A stretch of 64,000 nucleotides of DNA from Ahaetulla prasina. Its lineage: Eukaryota; Chordata; Lepidosauria; Squamata; Colubridae. The DNA lies in the NCBI RefSeq assembly GCF_028640845.1, contig NC_080540.1, forward strand, positions 93,756,061 to 93,820,060, written 5' to 3'. The translations under genes were made by a program, and so were the position numbers. Below, in pieces: positions 23,095-34,395 of this stretch. Position 1 is the first letter of the stretch. Each line of letters opens with the position of its first letter. The notes beneath the pieces are model-generated. The model saw nothing but the letters and a program-made list of their open reading frames with translations. It did no database searches and was not told the origin of the DNA.

Positions 23095-23520
23095 TGGGGA
23101 ATAATACCTCTCACCGACCCGTGCGCTCTCACAGAGAGGGACTCCTCAGGGTGCCGTCAGCTAGGCAGTGTCGTCTGGTGACGCCCAGGGGAAGGGCCTT
23201 CTCTGTGGGGGCTCCCACCCTCTGGAACGAACTCCCCCCAGGACTCCGTCAACTTCCGGACCTCCGAACCTTCCGTCGCGAGCTCAAGACGCATTTATTC
23301 ATCTGTGCAGGACTGGCTTAGATTTTAAATTCGTAGATTTTAAATTTATAGGGGTTTTAAATTTGGTTTTAAGATTGATATTTATATTTTTAATATTTGG
23401 CATTAGAATAAGTTTTTTAATAGTTATTTTAATTGTATATACATGTTTTATGTGCCTGTGAACCGCCCTTAGTCCTTCGGGAGATAGGGCGGTATATAAA
23501 TTTGAATAAATAAATAAATA
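23095..23520 (+). mobile_element. L2 LINE 3' fragment inserted in Bov-B
   Basis: Encodes the L2 C-terminal block ('HRPVRSHREGLLRVPSARQ', 'FRRELKTHLFICAGLA', frame 23094-23321), then the L2 3' UTR and an AAAT tail. It interrupts Bov-B just after the 'agatagatgggga' that also stands at 39036-39050 in the uninterrupted copy. Relative to that copy a few bases are lost at the junction, and I see no clean target duplication. Confidence 0.92.
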
Positions 23521-23559
23521 AATAAATGGAGGTAGTGACAGATTTTATTTCCCTGGGCA

Positions 23560-23973
23560 ATGTATGGCTGTGAAGGTTGGACCATAAGAAAGACTGAGCG
23601 CCAAAGAATTGAGGCCTTTGAACTCTGGTGCTGGAGAAGACTCCTGCGAGTCCCTTGGACTGCAAGGCGAACAAACAAGTCAGTTCTAGAGGAGATCAAC
23701 CCTGACTGCTCTTTAGAAGGCCAAATCCTGAAGATGAAACTGAAATACTTTGGCCACCTAATGAGAAGGAAGGACTCCCTGGAGAAGAGCTTAATGCTGG
23801 GAAAGATTGAGGGCAAAAGAAGAAGGGGACGACAGAGAACGAGGTGGCTGGATGGAGTCACTGAAGCAGTAGGCAGGAGTTTAAATGGTCTCCAGAGGAT
23901 GGTAGAGGACAGGAAGGCCTGGAGGAACGTTGTCCATGGGGTCACGATAGGTCGGACACGACTTCGCAACTAA
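23560..23973 (+). pseudogene. Bov-B C-terminal domain fragment
   Basis: A 137-codon frame with 'MYGCEGWTIRKTERQRIEAF', 'LRVPWTARRTNKS', 'LKYFGHLMRRKDSLEK' and 'HGVTIGRTRLRN', the C-terminal region after the Bov-B reverse transcriptase. It follows directly on 'gattttatttccctgggcaatg', so the segment that normally links the polymerase to this domain is missing. The copy at 39068-39480 has the identical join. Confidence 0.9.
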
Positions 23974-23992
23974 CAACAACAACTTCAAAAAT

Positions 23993-25174
23993 GGTGAATT
24001 CACAAACAATTTTTTCTGATATATTGCAGGCTTAATATTCATAAATATTTAAATTTGTATGGATGATTAGAGATATTTGATAGAAACTTCAAAGTCATGC
24101 TGTATAATCAGTACATATGCAAATTTCTGGTCTGCAATCCTATCATCATGAACAATTTTCTCCCATTAGCAACTACATAAGGATTAACTGATGGGGGAAT
24201 TTGATTTGATGATAATAAATTGAAAATCTGGAAATGAATTTGTATATATTATTTTGACATATCCCTCTCCCAAGGCTTCCTTCTGAAAAAGTGAAGCAAA
24301 CAATACAACTGCATTTCACACACTTTTCAAAACGAAAAATTTAGCAAATAATATCAATATTTCTTAATTTTATTTTAAAAAGTTTTTCCTCTATTGTAGA
24401 GAAAGCCAGCAGATCATAACAGATATATGACCCTCTTATGGAATTATGAAATGACCTTTGGAATTAGTGTAGGGTAGCTTTCCATTCTCCATGTTTTATT
24501 TGTGCTTCTATGTGAGCTTGGAGCACATAGAATAACTGAAGCAGTTCACATCTCAAATTATTATGTAGAAATCACTATTTACATCACTCGCCCACGCATT
24601 TTGTCATTCTATCCCAGTCTTTAAGGTCATAATTTTACAGCTAAAGTTTCAGGAACCTACAGAATGTTCAAAGGTAAAAATGTGCTTCAGTTCAGATTTA
24701 ACAAGTTTAAAGCTGATCCAAGCGATCTTCTCGTTGTCGTGTCAGAACTGTGATATGCATTAATCAAATCTACCTAAAGGCTTACAAGAAAAGTCTGATC
24801 TCACAGCTGCCAGCAACCCATTAGTTGAAATGTCCCATCAGATGTGACACTGTAAGATGTAGCTGCCTGTAATGCATGAAAATATTTAAATTGCAAATAA
24901 CACTGTGTGGATTGGCATACGGAAAGGCTTAAAATGTGAACAGATTTGGAAAGGCAGTTTCCTTCTTCTGTCAAACTTCATTTCTTTCTTTTTCATATAA
25001 TACTTCTTTATTAGTAATTCAGCTTCTATTACTCCGATCAGTATCTATTTTCTCAGTGTTATTTGCTCTGTTCTAATTCACTGGAGTATAAAGAGAAAAG
25101 AGAAATTCAGCTACGTTTTCAATATTGATATCAGCCCTTTCAGGCAGGCAAGGTCAGGAAATACCAGTTTCTTG
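23993..25174. other. no gene or clear repeat seen
   Basis: About 1.2 kb of AT-rich, unique-looking sequence. 24700-24900 is slightly less AT-rich and could be conserved non-coding DNA, but nothing in the sequence alone shows it. Confidence 0.5.
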
Positions 25175-25182
25175 TCATAGGC

Positions 25183-25591
25183 CAGGGGTGTCAAACTCAA
25201 GGCCCGCAGGCCAGATGCAGCCAATGGGATGCATAGATCTGGCCCGTGGGGCCACCTTAGAAACTGAAGGATCAGCCCGCAGTGCTTCTGGCAGAGAAAA
25301 CGGGCTCCCAAGCTCCGTTTTTGGCTGTGATGGCCTCCTGCAACCCTCTGCCAATGAAAATGGAGCTCGGGAAGGCCCTCCCGAGTTCTATTTTAACTGG
25401 CACAGGGCTGCATGATGCCATCGCAGCCAAAAACAGAGCTTGGAGCCCGTTTTCTCTGGCAGAACGCTCAGGCCACCACAAGCGCCAACACAAGTGACGT
25501 TGAGCTGGCCATGCTCACCCTGGCCAGACCCACCCCAAAGTCAAACACAACCCTGATGCAGTCCTCAGTGAAATCGAATTTGACATCCCTG
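25183..25591. mobile_element. hAT-type MITE, 409 bp
   Basis: The ends read 'caggggtgtcaaactc' and 'gaatttgacatccctg', with flanks tcataggc (25175-25182) and acatagac (25592-25599), alike at 6 of 8 bases. The interior is GC-rich and palindromic: 'gaaaacgggctcccaagctc' near 25297 is reversed near 25430. The element is Charlie-like and non-coding. Open frames on both strands come from the palindrome. Confidence 0.8.
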
Positions 25592-25823
25592 ACATAGACT
25601 GTTGAAACAGAATTTTGAAAGAATCTGATTGTTTTCTCTTCTTTCCCACTTACATTAAAATAGCTTAGGGGAGAGCCCATTGTAGCTTCTCTTTTAACAA
25701 CTTTGCTGCTTTCTGGGTTTAAAGCATGTTTTACTTTGGTAATCATTTCAGCATAGTTTCTCCAAGGTCACCTCCATGACTAGGCTGCCACTGGGGTAAT
25801 TGCAACAATTCTATCAGCTGAGG

Positions 25824-26475
25824 CATGGGTGAAATGCTCCCAGTTTGGACTGGATCAGCTGATCCAGTAGCGATGGCGGTGGGTGGTTTTGAGAACCGGC
25901 AGCAAAAATCCTTGGACCCCCCGCCCACGCACAGCTGAGCTGCATGATCGTCAGAGCCTTTTTTTACCTTTTAAAAGCATTTTTTTTACAACCTCTTCCA
26001 ACGAAAAGGTTGTAAAAAATGCTTTTAAAAGGTTAAAAAAGACTCTGACGATCTCAGCTCAGCTGCCTGATCGTCAGAGGCTTTTTTTTACTTTTAAAAA
26101 CATTTTTTCTACAACCTCTTTGGCCAAAATGTTTATTAAAAAAATGCTTTTGAAAGGTAAAAAAAGAGGCTCTGATGATCACAGCTGAGTTGTGCAATCG
26201 TCAGAGCCTTTTTTTTTTTACTTTTAAAAGCATTTTTTTACAACCTCTTCGGCCGAATAGGTTGTATAAAAAATGCTTTTAAAAGTAAAAAAAAGATTGC
26301 CCGCCACAGCTGCCCCCCCCAGTGTGCTCTGCCCTACTTACCCTATGCCTCCTTTTGGTGTGCACTGAGCACACATGCACCTTGCATTTGGTGCATGGTG
26401 CGCATTGCGCATGCGCACACAGCGTGCAGGCGCAGCCAATGAACTGGTAGAAAACTGGTTCAGATTTCACCACTG
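25824..26475. mobile_element. hAT-type MITE, 652 bp, palindrome array inside
   Basis: Flanked by the perfect 8-bp duplication agctgagg (25816-25823 and 26476-26483). The ends read 'catgggtgaaatgctccc' and 'cagatttcaccactg'. The interior 25945-26300 is a series of palindromic units, each running from 'cgtcagagcctttttttacc' through 'ttttaaaagca' and 'acaacctctt' and back. Same family as 16664-17456 and 45690-46535. Confidence 0.93.
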
Positions 26476-26483
26476 AGCTGAGG

Positions 26484-27300
26484 CACTGTGAGGAAGAAGC
26501 CAATGGAAGCTACTTCATGTATGCTCAGAATACTCGTGGACAGAAACTCAACATAAAAGAACTTCAGATGGGTGAAGGATGAGACTTCCAGATTTGGAAG
26601 TAATTACCTGGTTATTAGAGAAGAGCAAAGAGGTTTATCAAGTAGATCCAGGCAGGATAGTATGATTGGATCAACAAATGAAAGAAAACCTCTGAGAGAA
26701 TTGAAGACATTTTGAATGGGAATGTCTACAGTATGAAGGAAGGAAACATGGGCACTGTAAAGCTAGATTATAATAAAAACAATATAGTTTATGTTGCTTC
26801 AAATGACTCCATTTTACATGGGTCAGGTCTTGCTATTTTTTGAAATCATATATTATAAACTCTAGAATAAAAATTGGTAAGAATATGCCAGCAGCAATAG
26901 CCAAAGAATATCCATTATATGGTACTATTGTAACTGATGTAAATTGAAGATTAAATCAATTGTAGGGGTAGACATCTAAATCAGTTGCAGTGATTTACCA
27001 CCTTTAAGTCACTGAGCTAGAATTTGCTAATGAAAAAGTGAGTTTTTAACGCTTCACTTTGTCAAAATGTTACTGTACAATTTCAGCTGTCTGGGGCTGG
27101 AAAATTGTAAGAAGAGAACAATGCAGAGTCAATTTAGTTGGAAAGAAGTGGCAATAAAAATTATCTCTTGATTTGCCATAATAATGGATCAGAGATAATT
27201 GTCATCTCAAACAAGTTATTTCTTAATAGGAGTTCTAAAAATGTGACCTAAAATGAGAAACAAAATGGTTAGCTAAATGTCTATGGAGATTGTCAATCAT
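26484..27300. other. no gene or clear repeat seen
   Basis: About 0.8 kb of AT-rich sequence between a MITE and an inverted-repeat element. Confidence 0.5.
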
Positions 27301-27307
27301 CCAGGTA

Positions 27308-27452
27308 ATGGTTGTCCCAAAGGCGCTTTTTCAAGAGGCAACTGGACTTTTTGGTTTTTCTTTGAAGACGTTTCGCTTCTCATCTAAGAAACTTCTTAAG
27401 CTTATTCAGAGCTGAATAAGCACCTCTTGAAAAAGCACCTTTGGGACAAACA
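27308..27452. repeat. inverted-repeat element, Penelope-associated motif
   Basis: Two arms of 29 bases, 27312-27340 and 27421-27449, are inverted copies with about 3 differences ('ttgtcccaaaggcgctttt' and its complement). Between them the minus strand reads 'agatgagaagcgaaacgtc', a phrase I associate with terminal parts of Penelope-like elements, where hammerhead-ribozyme motifs have been described. A second small palindrome lies at 27401-27420. No protein is encoded. Confidence 0.55.
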
Positions 27453-27549
27453 AAATGGTTGTTTACTAGAATCGGGAATGCTAGTTTTTGCAAGTTCATA
27501 TAACTAGTGGGATAGTTAAATAACTCCCCTAAAATTATTGTTAGCCTGA

Positions 27550-28112
27550 AAAAAGAGTCAGTGAGTAGACTGGTACTTCATAATTCCTTTTCAGAGAAAA
27601 CACGAGATCACCCACAAGTGCTTTGGACAGTTGCTTCTCACAAGGAATCAAAATTTAGCAATCTGAGAATATTTAAGATAAAACTTGATAAAAAAACAAG
27701 ATATTTGATTTTGCACATTCTAACAACGGCAAGGATTGCGTTCGCACAATATTGGAAACTCAGTAACACACCACCAGAGAGTCTGATTATCCAAAAAGTA
27801 TATGATTGCACAGAAATGGATAGGCTTACCATAGAAGAAATGGATAGGCTTACCATTACAAGAAAAGGAAGATTCAGAATACTATGCAGTCTGGGAAAAT
27901 TGGTACACATGGACAATCAATAGGAATAGAAAACAAAATATATATATAAGGCTATTGATGATTAGATGTATATAAGGTATATAGAAATTATATGGAAGTA
28001 GATCTGAAATATACAATAATGTCATGGCTCTGTTGAATATGTACAATTGTTATGAAAAAAAATCATAATAAAAATAAAATTAAAAAACCCAAAAAAAACA
28101 ACAACAAAATTT
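27550..28112 (+). mobile_element. L1-clade LINE 3' end with ORF2 C-terminus
   Basis: The frame 27561-27923 encodes 'LILHILTTARIAFAQYWKL' and 'KVYDCTEMDRLTI', matching the extreme C-terminus of vertebrate L1 ORF2. About 150 bp of untranslated sequence and an A-rich tail follow, ending in 'aaaaaaaacaacaac'. A 24-bp in-frame repeat ('gaaatggataggcttacc') at about 27814-27857 duplicates part of it. 5' truncated. Confidence 0.75.
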
Positions 28113-28790
28113 AGCAATCTCCAGCAAGTTTAGAGCTCTGGGAGACAAGGGGATAGCAATCTAGCTGTAATGCCTTTAAGGACCATTCACATACTTCCTT
28201 TTCTAATTACTTTAACATTCTACACATTGAAGGATATTTTTGAGCAAGGGACCCAGAAGTTAATTTTCAGAGTGCCTACTTCTTCATATAGACTGTATCA
28301 AAGATGTTATAAAAGAGGAACAGGATTTACCAGACAAAACTGATCTGAAAGTAGATTTAAAAATGACAAGCTACCGAAAGAAAAGATGCTACAATGGACA
28401 TACAAAGAAACCAGCTGATGTATTAATAATTACAAATTACATATACAAATAACAGCCAAGACAATGAATCTTGCTATCTTGGATTTAAAAAAGAGCTTTA
28501 TTAAAGCTTTGAAGACTTTTGTGAGAAGGAAAAAAATACAAATAAATCAATTTTATGACATGATTTGAAGGGACTAAAGACCAATAAAAGGATTGATAAT
28601 AAAATTATGTAATGAAGTTTTAGGGAAAATATGATTGCAGTCTTATCCATAGCTCTATATAGAAAATAATTCAGATTGTATATGAGGTCACATTTTCCTG
28701 TAATATACATTTTCCTTCATACAATCCTGTATGTTTTCATTAACATAGTTACAATTGTAGGATTGATGTCTTACAGAAATAAAGGGTAGT
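28113..28790. other. AT-rich DNA, possibly more L1 debris
   Basis: Short translations near 28240-28450 are lysine-rich, as in L1 ORF2, but no motif is certain. Confidence 0.35.
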
Positions 28791-28803
28791 TAGGACATCT
28801 TTA

Positions 28804-29176
28804 CATCCCTACCGTGTAGTATGGACACAGTGGCTCAGGGGCTAGGACATTGAGCTTGTCAATCGAAAGGTCGGCAGCTCAGCGGTTCAAATCCCTAGTA
28901 CTGCCGTGTAATGGAGTGAGCTCCCATTACTTGTCCCAGCTTCTGCCAACCTAGCAGTTTCGAAAGCACGTAAAAATGCAAGTAGAAAAAATAGGGACCA
29001 CCTTTGGTGGGAAGGTAACAGTGTTCCGTGCGCCTTTGGCATTGAGTCATGCCAGCCACATGACCATGGAGACGTCTTCGGACAGCGCTGGCTCTTCGGC
29101 TTTGAAACGGAGATGAGAACCACCCCCTAGAGTCGGCAACGACTAGCACGTATGTGCGAGGGGAACCTTTACCTTT
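28804..29176 (+). mobile_element. tRNA-derived squamate SINE, full length
   Basis: Flanked by the 13-bp duplication taggacatcttta (28791-28803 and 29177-29189). A-box-like 'cagtggctcaggggctagg' and B-box 'ggttcaaatccc' form the tRNA-like head, and the tail is 'ggggaacctttacctttt'. The body is nearly the same as 4231-4596, so both are members of one family. Confidence 0.93.
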
Positions 29177-29189
29177 TAGGACATCTTTA

Positions 29190-29925
29190 GCATGTTAGTA
29201 GTTCACAATCTCAAATCAAATGTATTGGTTTGGCATTAGCTTTTTTATTCCTTCTGTCTTTTGTACAATTCATTGATAGTAACCAATGTATCTAAACCCA
29301 GAGAAAATTTCTTTTGACTGTTCTTTTGACAGCATTTACAGAGAGACAAGAAAAATAAAATTCTCTATTAAAAAAATACCAAATTAATGTTATAAAATTA
29401 GTTAAATGAGAAACTCAGGTTCACTGAAAAGTAGCATTTATCAGTCCATTTATAAACTTTGATTAACAGTAATACAAATTCAATAATAATGTGAATTACA
29501 GCAAAAAAAGGCCTTCAACATTATGATTTTTTTGCTTCTTTTTACCTAAAGTGATATATTTTTAATTCATCTCAGAACTTTCTGAGTAATAAGAGCAACT
29601 GAAAGCCAGTCTGCCATGAAAGAAAATTGTAGGCTTGTCTGCATGTGAAATGAAATGGAGAAGAAAAGATTTAACTAAGTTATTAAAAGATCAGATTGAT
29701 ATGCTTGGTTACATTATTTTATCTCATAGACTATGGGAGGATTACTGAATTTCCCTATGCAATCAGTTTGCAGGCTCACAAAGAAAAACCCAATTAAGAC
29801 AATTACAAATTTAAAAATGAAATTCTGTTGCCTGCTCTCAATACGAAGTCTATATCTACCTAGACACATATACACATGCCATATACCTACATAAATCTAT
29901 TTCTGCACCATACATACATATATAT
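29190..29925. other. no gene or clear repeat seen
   Basis: AT-rich sequence with a TA run at 29918-29932 at the boundary with the next LINE. Confidence 0.5.
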
Positions 29926-29929
29926 ATAT

Positions 29930-30330
29930 ATTAATCACTGTCCATTTTGAATACATAACAGAAAGAGGAAACTTGAGAGTTCACAAGGTTGATGCTATAT
30001 AGAACAAAACTGTGACTGAATCTCGAAGTTAAGTCTGCTTCAGATACCGCAAAGCCCCCTCCCAGAAGGTAACAAGGAAAACAGGTCATGAAGAGGATGA
30101 GTAGCGTGCCAGACAATAAGCATCGCTTATATGCTATGTCCTGGATAGAAGGAAGTGAACTACTGATGATCTTTTCTGCCATTTTCACCACTCTATGCAC
30201 CTCCTTCCTGTCTGAAGCAGTAATGCTTCCAAACCAGATAGTAATGCCATATGACAGGATGCTCTCAATTCTCCATCTATAGAAAGTGGTAAGGACAGGG
30301 GAAGGAAGATCCAGCAATGTCACTGTCAAA
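29930..30330 (-). mobile_element. Rex1-like (CR1-group) LINE 3' end (minus)
   Basis: The minus frame 29931-30329 reads 'FYRWRIESILSYGITIWFGS', 'SDRKEVHRVVKMAEKII' and 'SSLPSIQDIAYKR', the end of a CR1-group reverse transcriptase closest to Rex1-type elements. The rest of the frame is 3' untranslated sequence read through. It is 5' truncated at about 30330. The plus-strand relative at 45366-46890 has a hAT inserted in it, for which this copy is an empty-site reference. Confidence 0.75.
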
Positions 30331-30960
30331 TGTCAGTGTAAGCTTTCCTTGAGTTTGAAAACTGATTACTGAAAGGATATTCTAGACATTATTCAGAAAG
30401 CAAACTAGGAAGGGATGGAAATTAACAGGATTTTTCCCAAACTACTATAGAAATAGGTCACCCATAGATTCAAATCTGGATGCTGGCAGGCTTGTCAAAA
30501 TGCTGTGATTCACTGTTTAAAGTTATTCAGTCCTTCAGTTTCTGAATTCTGAAATTCAACATTGTGTAAATATTGTGTATCTCCCCACATTGTAAATTGC
30601 TGAGTGCAAAACAATTCCAAGAGATCTGAGGGAGGAAATGAGCTTGGTGTTTTGAATCAAATATAAAGAATTGCTGTAGATTATAGCTCAGATTTAGTGT
30701 AAAGAATTCCATTGTCTAAAAATCAAATTTTTGAAAGCTAACAAAATGCTTTATGTGGAAAAACATCCTACTTCTATACTTTGTACTCATTTTTCTGCAT
30801 GGCTTTGTCAATAATAGGTCAGATTAAAAAAATCCCATTTCCTTCTTTGACAAGATAATGAGGGGAATGGTTGAATATATAGCCTACCACAATTTCAAAA
30901 GTTTCCATGTGAAATTCCCACTGAGAAGACACTTGAATGACAGTATCCATAACTGTTTAG
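30331..30960. other. no gene or clear repeat seen
   Basis: AT-rich sequence without features. Confidence 0.5.
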
Positions 30961-31470
30961 CTAATTGTGTTCTGGGAATCAGCTTTGGTAGTTCTACTGG
31001 TATTACAGAGCAGTAGCCATTGTTATCTTGTAGGGATGTGCCTTGGGCCAAAATTATTCAACATTTTTATCTATGACCTGGATAACTGGATTGATGAGCT
31101 ACTTACTACTTTTTGGTATAATCCAAAACTGGGAGATTTGACCCACACCCAAGATGATGCATTAAGACTTCAGTTTAATTTTTACAAATTGGAAGACTTA
31201 GTTTAGACGAACAAAATACCTATTAACAGGGGAAAAAAATGTAAATTATTACATTTAAGAAGAGAAATCTAGGGCATACAAGTTTTTAGTTCCCAAAAAA
31301 ATACTGCTAACTTAGGATATGTACAAAAATAGTGATAGAGATGGTACAGGAATTATACATATGCCTCCGGAGGAGAGGTTGGCAAAACCTGTAATATTCA
31401 ATCTGGATAAAAGAAAACTGAGGGGAGACATGATATCACTGTTCAGAGTTGTTAATTCCAGGCATTAACA
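30961..31470 (+). pseudogene. old CR1 LINE reverse transcriptase relic
   Basis: The frame 30967-31206 contains 'LGPKLFNIFIYDLDNWIDE', the CR1 motif around 'GPVLFNIFINDL', followed by a decayed region where FADDTKL would stand ('FWYNPKLGD'). Near 31390-31450 a CR1-like 'FNLDKRKLRGDMISLFRVV' follows. The catalytic Asp pair is gone. Confidence 0.7.
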
Positions 31471-31552
31471 GAATTGTGCACTACCTGACTCTGTGGTCTC
31501 TTCCCAAAATCCCCAAAGCTTTAACCAAAGACTATCTACTGTTGACCTCACC

Positions 31553-31689
31553 CAGTGGTGGGATTCTAGTTATTTAACAACCGGTTCTCTGCCCTAATGA
31601 TTTCTTCCGACAATCAGTTTGCTAAACTGCTCAGAAAGTTAACAACCGATTCTCCCGAAGTGGTGCAAACTGGCTGAATCCCACCACTG
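31553..31689. mobile_element. hAT-type MITE, 137 bp
   Basis: The ends read 'cagtggtgggattc' and 'gaatcccaccactg', perfectly inverted over 14 bases. The flanks are acctcacc (31545-31552) and acctcatc (31690-31697), 7 of 8 identical. Non-coding. Confidence 0.93.
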
Positions 31690-31833
31690 ACCTCATCCCA
31701 TTCCTAAGAGGTCTGTAAGGGACGTGCATAAGAGCACCAGCGTGCCTACCGTTCCTGTCCTAATGTTCCTTTTGGTTGTATCCAATTTGTATGGTTATTT
31801 CATGCTTATATTTATATATATTGTTGTGTTTGA

Positions 31834-31834
<1 letters not shown>

Positions 31835-31872
<38 letters not shown>

Positions 31873-31905
31873 AAATAAAATAAAATAAAATAAAATAAAA
31901 AATAA
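31835..31905. repeat. AAAT/AAAAT microsatellite
   Basis: About nine AAAT units followed by AAAAT units at a retroposon tail. Confidence 0.9.
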
Positions 31906-31910
31906 ATATG

Positions 31911-34395
31911 CATGTGTGTCTGTGTATGTGTCTCTGTGTGTCTGTATGTATTCTTTATTTATACAATGCAAAATGCCTGTAAATTAAGCATAGCACCTTC
32001 AGCAGGATTATCATTATTATTCAAAAATAGAAGATTTTTTTAGGTTTCCTACACATACATTAGAAGCCCCATGAGACTGCTTTCATTTACTCAAAAGTTT
32101 TGTTGAGGAGCCACTTAAACTATGGATCTGGTGATTTTTCTTTACACTATGCCCTTTAAAAAAATAATTTCTGATGAGAAACTGCCAGAAAGGCTATCAA
32201 ATGGTCATTTGTATGCAAACATACAACCACATTAAAAAAAAAATCATCTAGGCATCTAGCAACCAATCAAAGGGAGAAAATTAAGCTTGCTATGACTTAG
32301 TTCCCAGATATTTCTTTCGCCTTCAAAAAATGTAAGGCCTTTGAGGACCTGGGAAATGAAGTTTTCTGTTATATTTGTTATTCAGAAAGTGAATAGTAGG
32401 GGCATTCATAAACTAAATTTTTTTTTCTGCGTTAAGTCTTTGCATTTTTCATATAAGTACAAACTTTTTCTAGATTAATTTTAATGACAATTCAAGCAGG
32501 GTATTTACATTGTCTTGTTTCTCCAAGGCTTTACATTCATAGACAGTCCCCAGAATAATCCTATGTGAATATTTCAATGTTAATCAGAGGATAAACTATT
32601 TCTTTTCCCCCATTCCCACATAACTCCTTCATGCCACATTCAAATCAAAATATTTTATTCAGTTTGCAAATTGTTGATAAAGGGCTTTTGCTGAAGGATT
32701 AGAAAAATTAAAATTAAAATGACTATCATAATTGAATGGCAGACATCTTCCTCTACATTTGTACTAATAGTAAGAGAACTGCTGTATAATAATATGTACA
32801 ATTAAGAACCCCCCTATATCTTTTAAATTTATTATACCGACTCATTTGTTAATACATTTTATCTTTATCTTTAACAATAATATCCAGTGTTCTTGATAAC
32901 AGGATCCCACTAATTTAACCTATGGTAATTTATTTATTTAAAAGTATCATTAGCCCATAAACATTGTTACATCAATGTTACATCAATGAAGTTATTCATT
33001 ATAACGGCACACACCACATTTTAATGACAATGTGGTTAAAAAAAAAGTTATGTATCCCTGAGTGCACACAAGTGTCCATATTAAAGACCTTGTTCATTTA
33101 TTTTAATACACTCAACATAACCTTTACTTATAATAGTAGTCATCATTAACTAAAGATATGGCTGAATGAAATTATTGCTATTCTATCATGATGCACAAAG
33201 GTGAAAATGTAACCAGATAATAGTAAAATATGATATTCGCATTAGGTTTTATTTACTAATATAAAGCTGTATTAAATAAATACCCATGTGACAAGGATAG
33301 ATTAAGCACCGGCAAGTTTACACAGTTTAAGTATGTACTGAGTTTGACCCTTCCCTGCCCCACAAAATAATTCCAACACTTTTCATTAACTGATATTATG
33401 ATTTACTGCTGTAGCATCAAGATTTTTATAATGTGGCAACAACTTTGAACATCCTAGTCAGTCATACGATTTAAAAGTGGAATTTTAAAAAGGTCACAAA
33501 AGCCGCAATCCTACTCATGCATACTTGCTGGGCAGCTATTAAGACTAAAAAGACGTGAAAGCAGAGTGGTTGTAGCATGAATAAAATCCAATTTTAAAAG
33601 ATCTCAATTTGAAACACTGGTTCCATAAAATATTAAAAGATATTTTCTATATTTTTTAACTTTAACACAGAAGGTTACAATTTGCCAATTAATATGTATT
33701 ATTTATACATTTTTTAATGTACAATTATTCCTATAAATATATATTTTTAAATCTTGGCTTTTATGTGTTTCAAATACTGGAATGGTAAAAGGTTGTGGCT
33801 ATTTGATATTTGTTAAACAGAGCAGAATAAAGATACTGCTTTAAGCAAATTAACATATTATATGATTTTAAAGGTCATATTTCTACATTGTTTCCAGCAA
33901 TTTTAATAAGCTGTTATGATAAAACAGTTTATTACTTCTGAGAAGGACAACAATGGTTTATACAAAATGCAAAAATTATTATTTTTATATGTATTGTGTC
34001 TATTTTCTTATAATTTTCTTTTCATATTATATAGACCACTGAATTAGTATATTAATAAAATTTCAATATTTCACATTATTTTACTTCATGTTTGGAATCA
34101 AGAAATACACATACACACTTCTTTTTTTATTATTGCATTTTTCTCTTTACATATCTATTAGATATTTAACAGATCTGTGACATTATTCATACAACTAGAA
34201 TCAATATTCAATGCATTATATACATTATATACATTCTATGTACATTTCCATTCCTTATTTCTATTATCTATCCATTCATATCATTTCTTCCATACCGGAT
34301 AATAACCCGAGTCATTCTTTTCCTTTAGCTCTAGCGTGAGTTTATCTGTTTTCGCGCAATGAATTTTTTTTTTCAGGACAATTTTTTTTATTTTC
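31911..34395. other. long AT-rich stretch without recognisable features
   Basis: About 2.5 kb. Short TG-rich words at 31908-31945. No coding, RNA or repeat signal that I can support. Confidence 0.5.

Larger units (their letters stand above)
20511..23983 (+). mobile_element. Bov-B LINE (RTE clade), nearly full length with internal deletion
   Basis: Flanked by the 9-bp duplication ttcaaaaat (20502-20510 and 23984-23992). It begins with the Bov-B leader ('gattactgccttgtcgtgg'), contains endonuclease, reverse transcriptase and C-terminal parts, and ends in 'cgcaactaacaacaacaac'. It is broken by small indels in the endonuclease (near 20930 and 21005), a stop after residue 523 of the main frame, an internal deletion near 23556 and an L2 fragment at about 23095-23520. 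Bov-B is known for horizontal transfer between squamates and ruminants. The second copy is at 35870-39498. Confidence 0.95.
31471..31910 (+). mobile_element. unclassified retroposon 3' tail, interrupted by a hAT
   Basis: The sequence from 'cttcccaaaatccccaaagc' to 'cttatatttatatatattg', followed by AAAT and AAATA runs (31835-31905), looks like the 3' end of a retroposon. The hAT at 31553-31689 splits it. Confidence 0.45.

Noticed and set aside
25125..25597. Several overlapping frames of 60-96 codons on both strands
   Set aside because: The region is a palindromic hAT MITE; the frames reflect its GC-rich inverted repeats.
25945..26300. Regularly spaced palindromic repeats that might suggest a CRISPR-like array
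   Set aside because: The units vary, spacers are not unique, the block lies inside a hAT MITE with its own target duplication, and the DNA is vertebrate.
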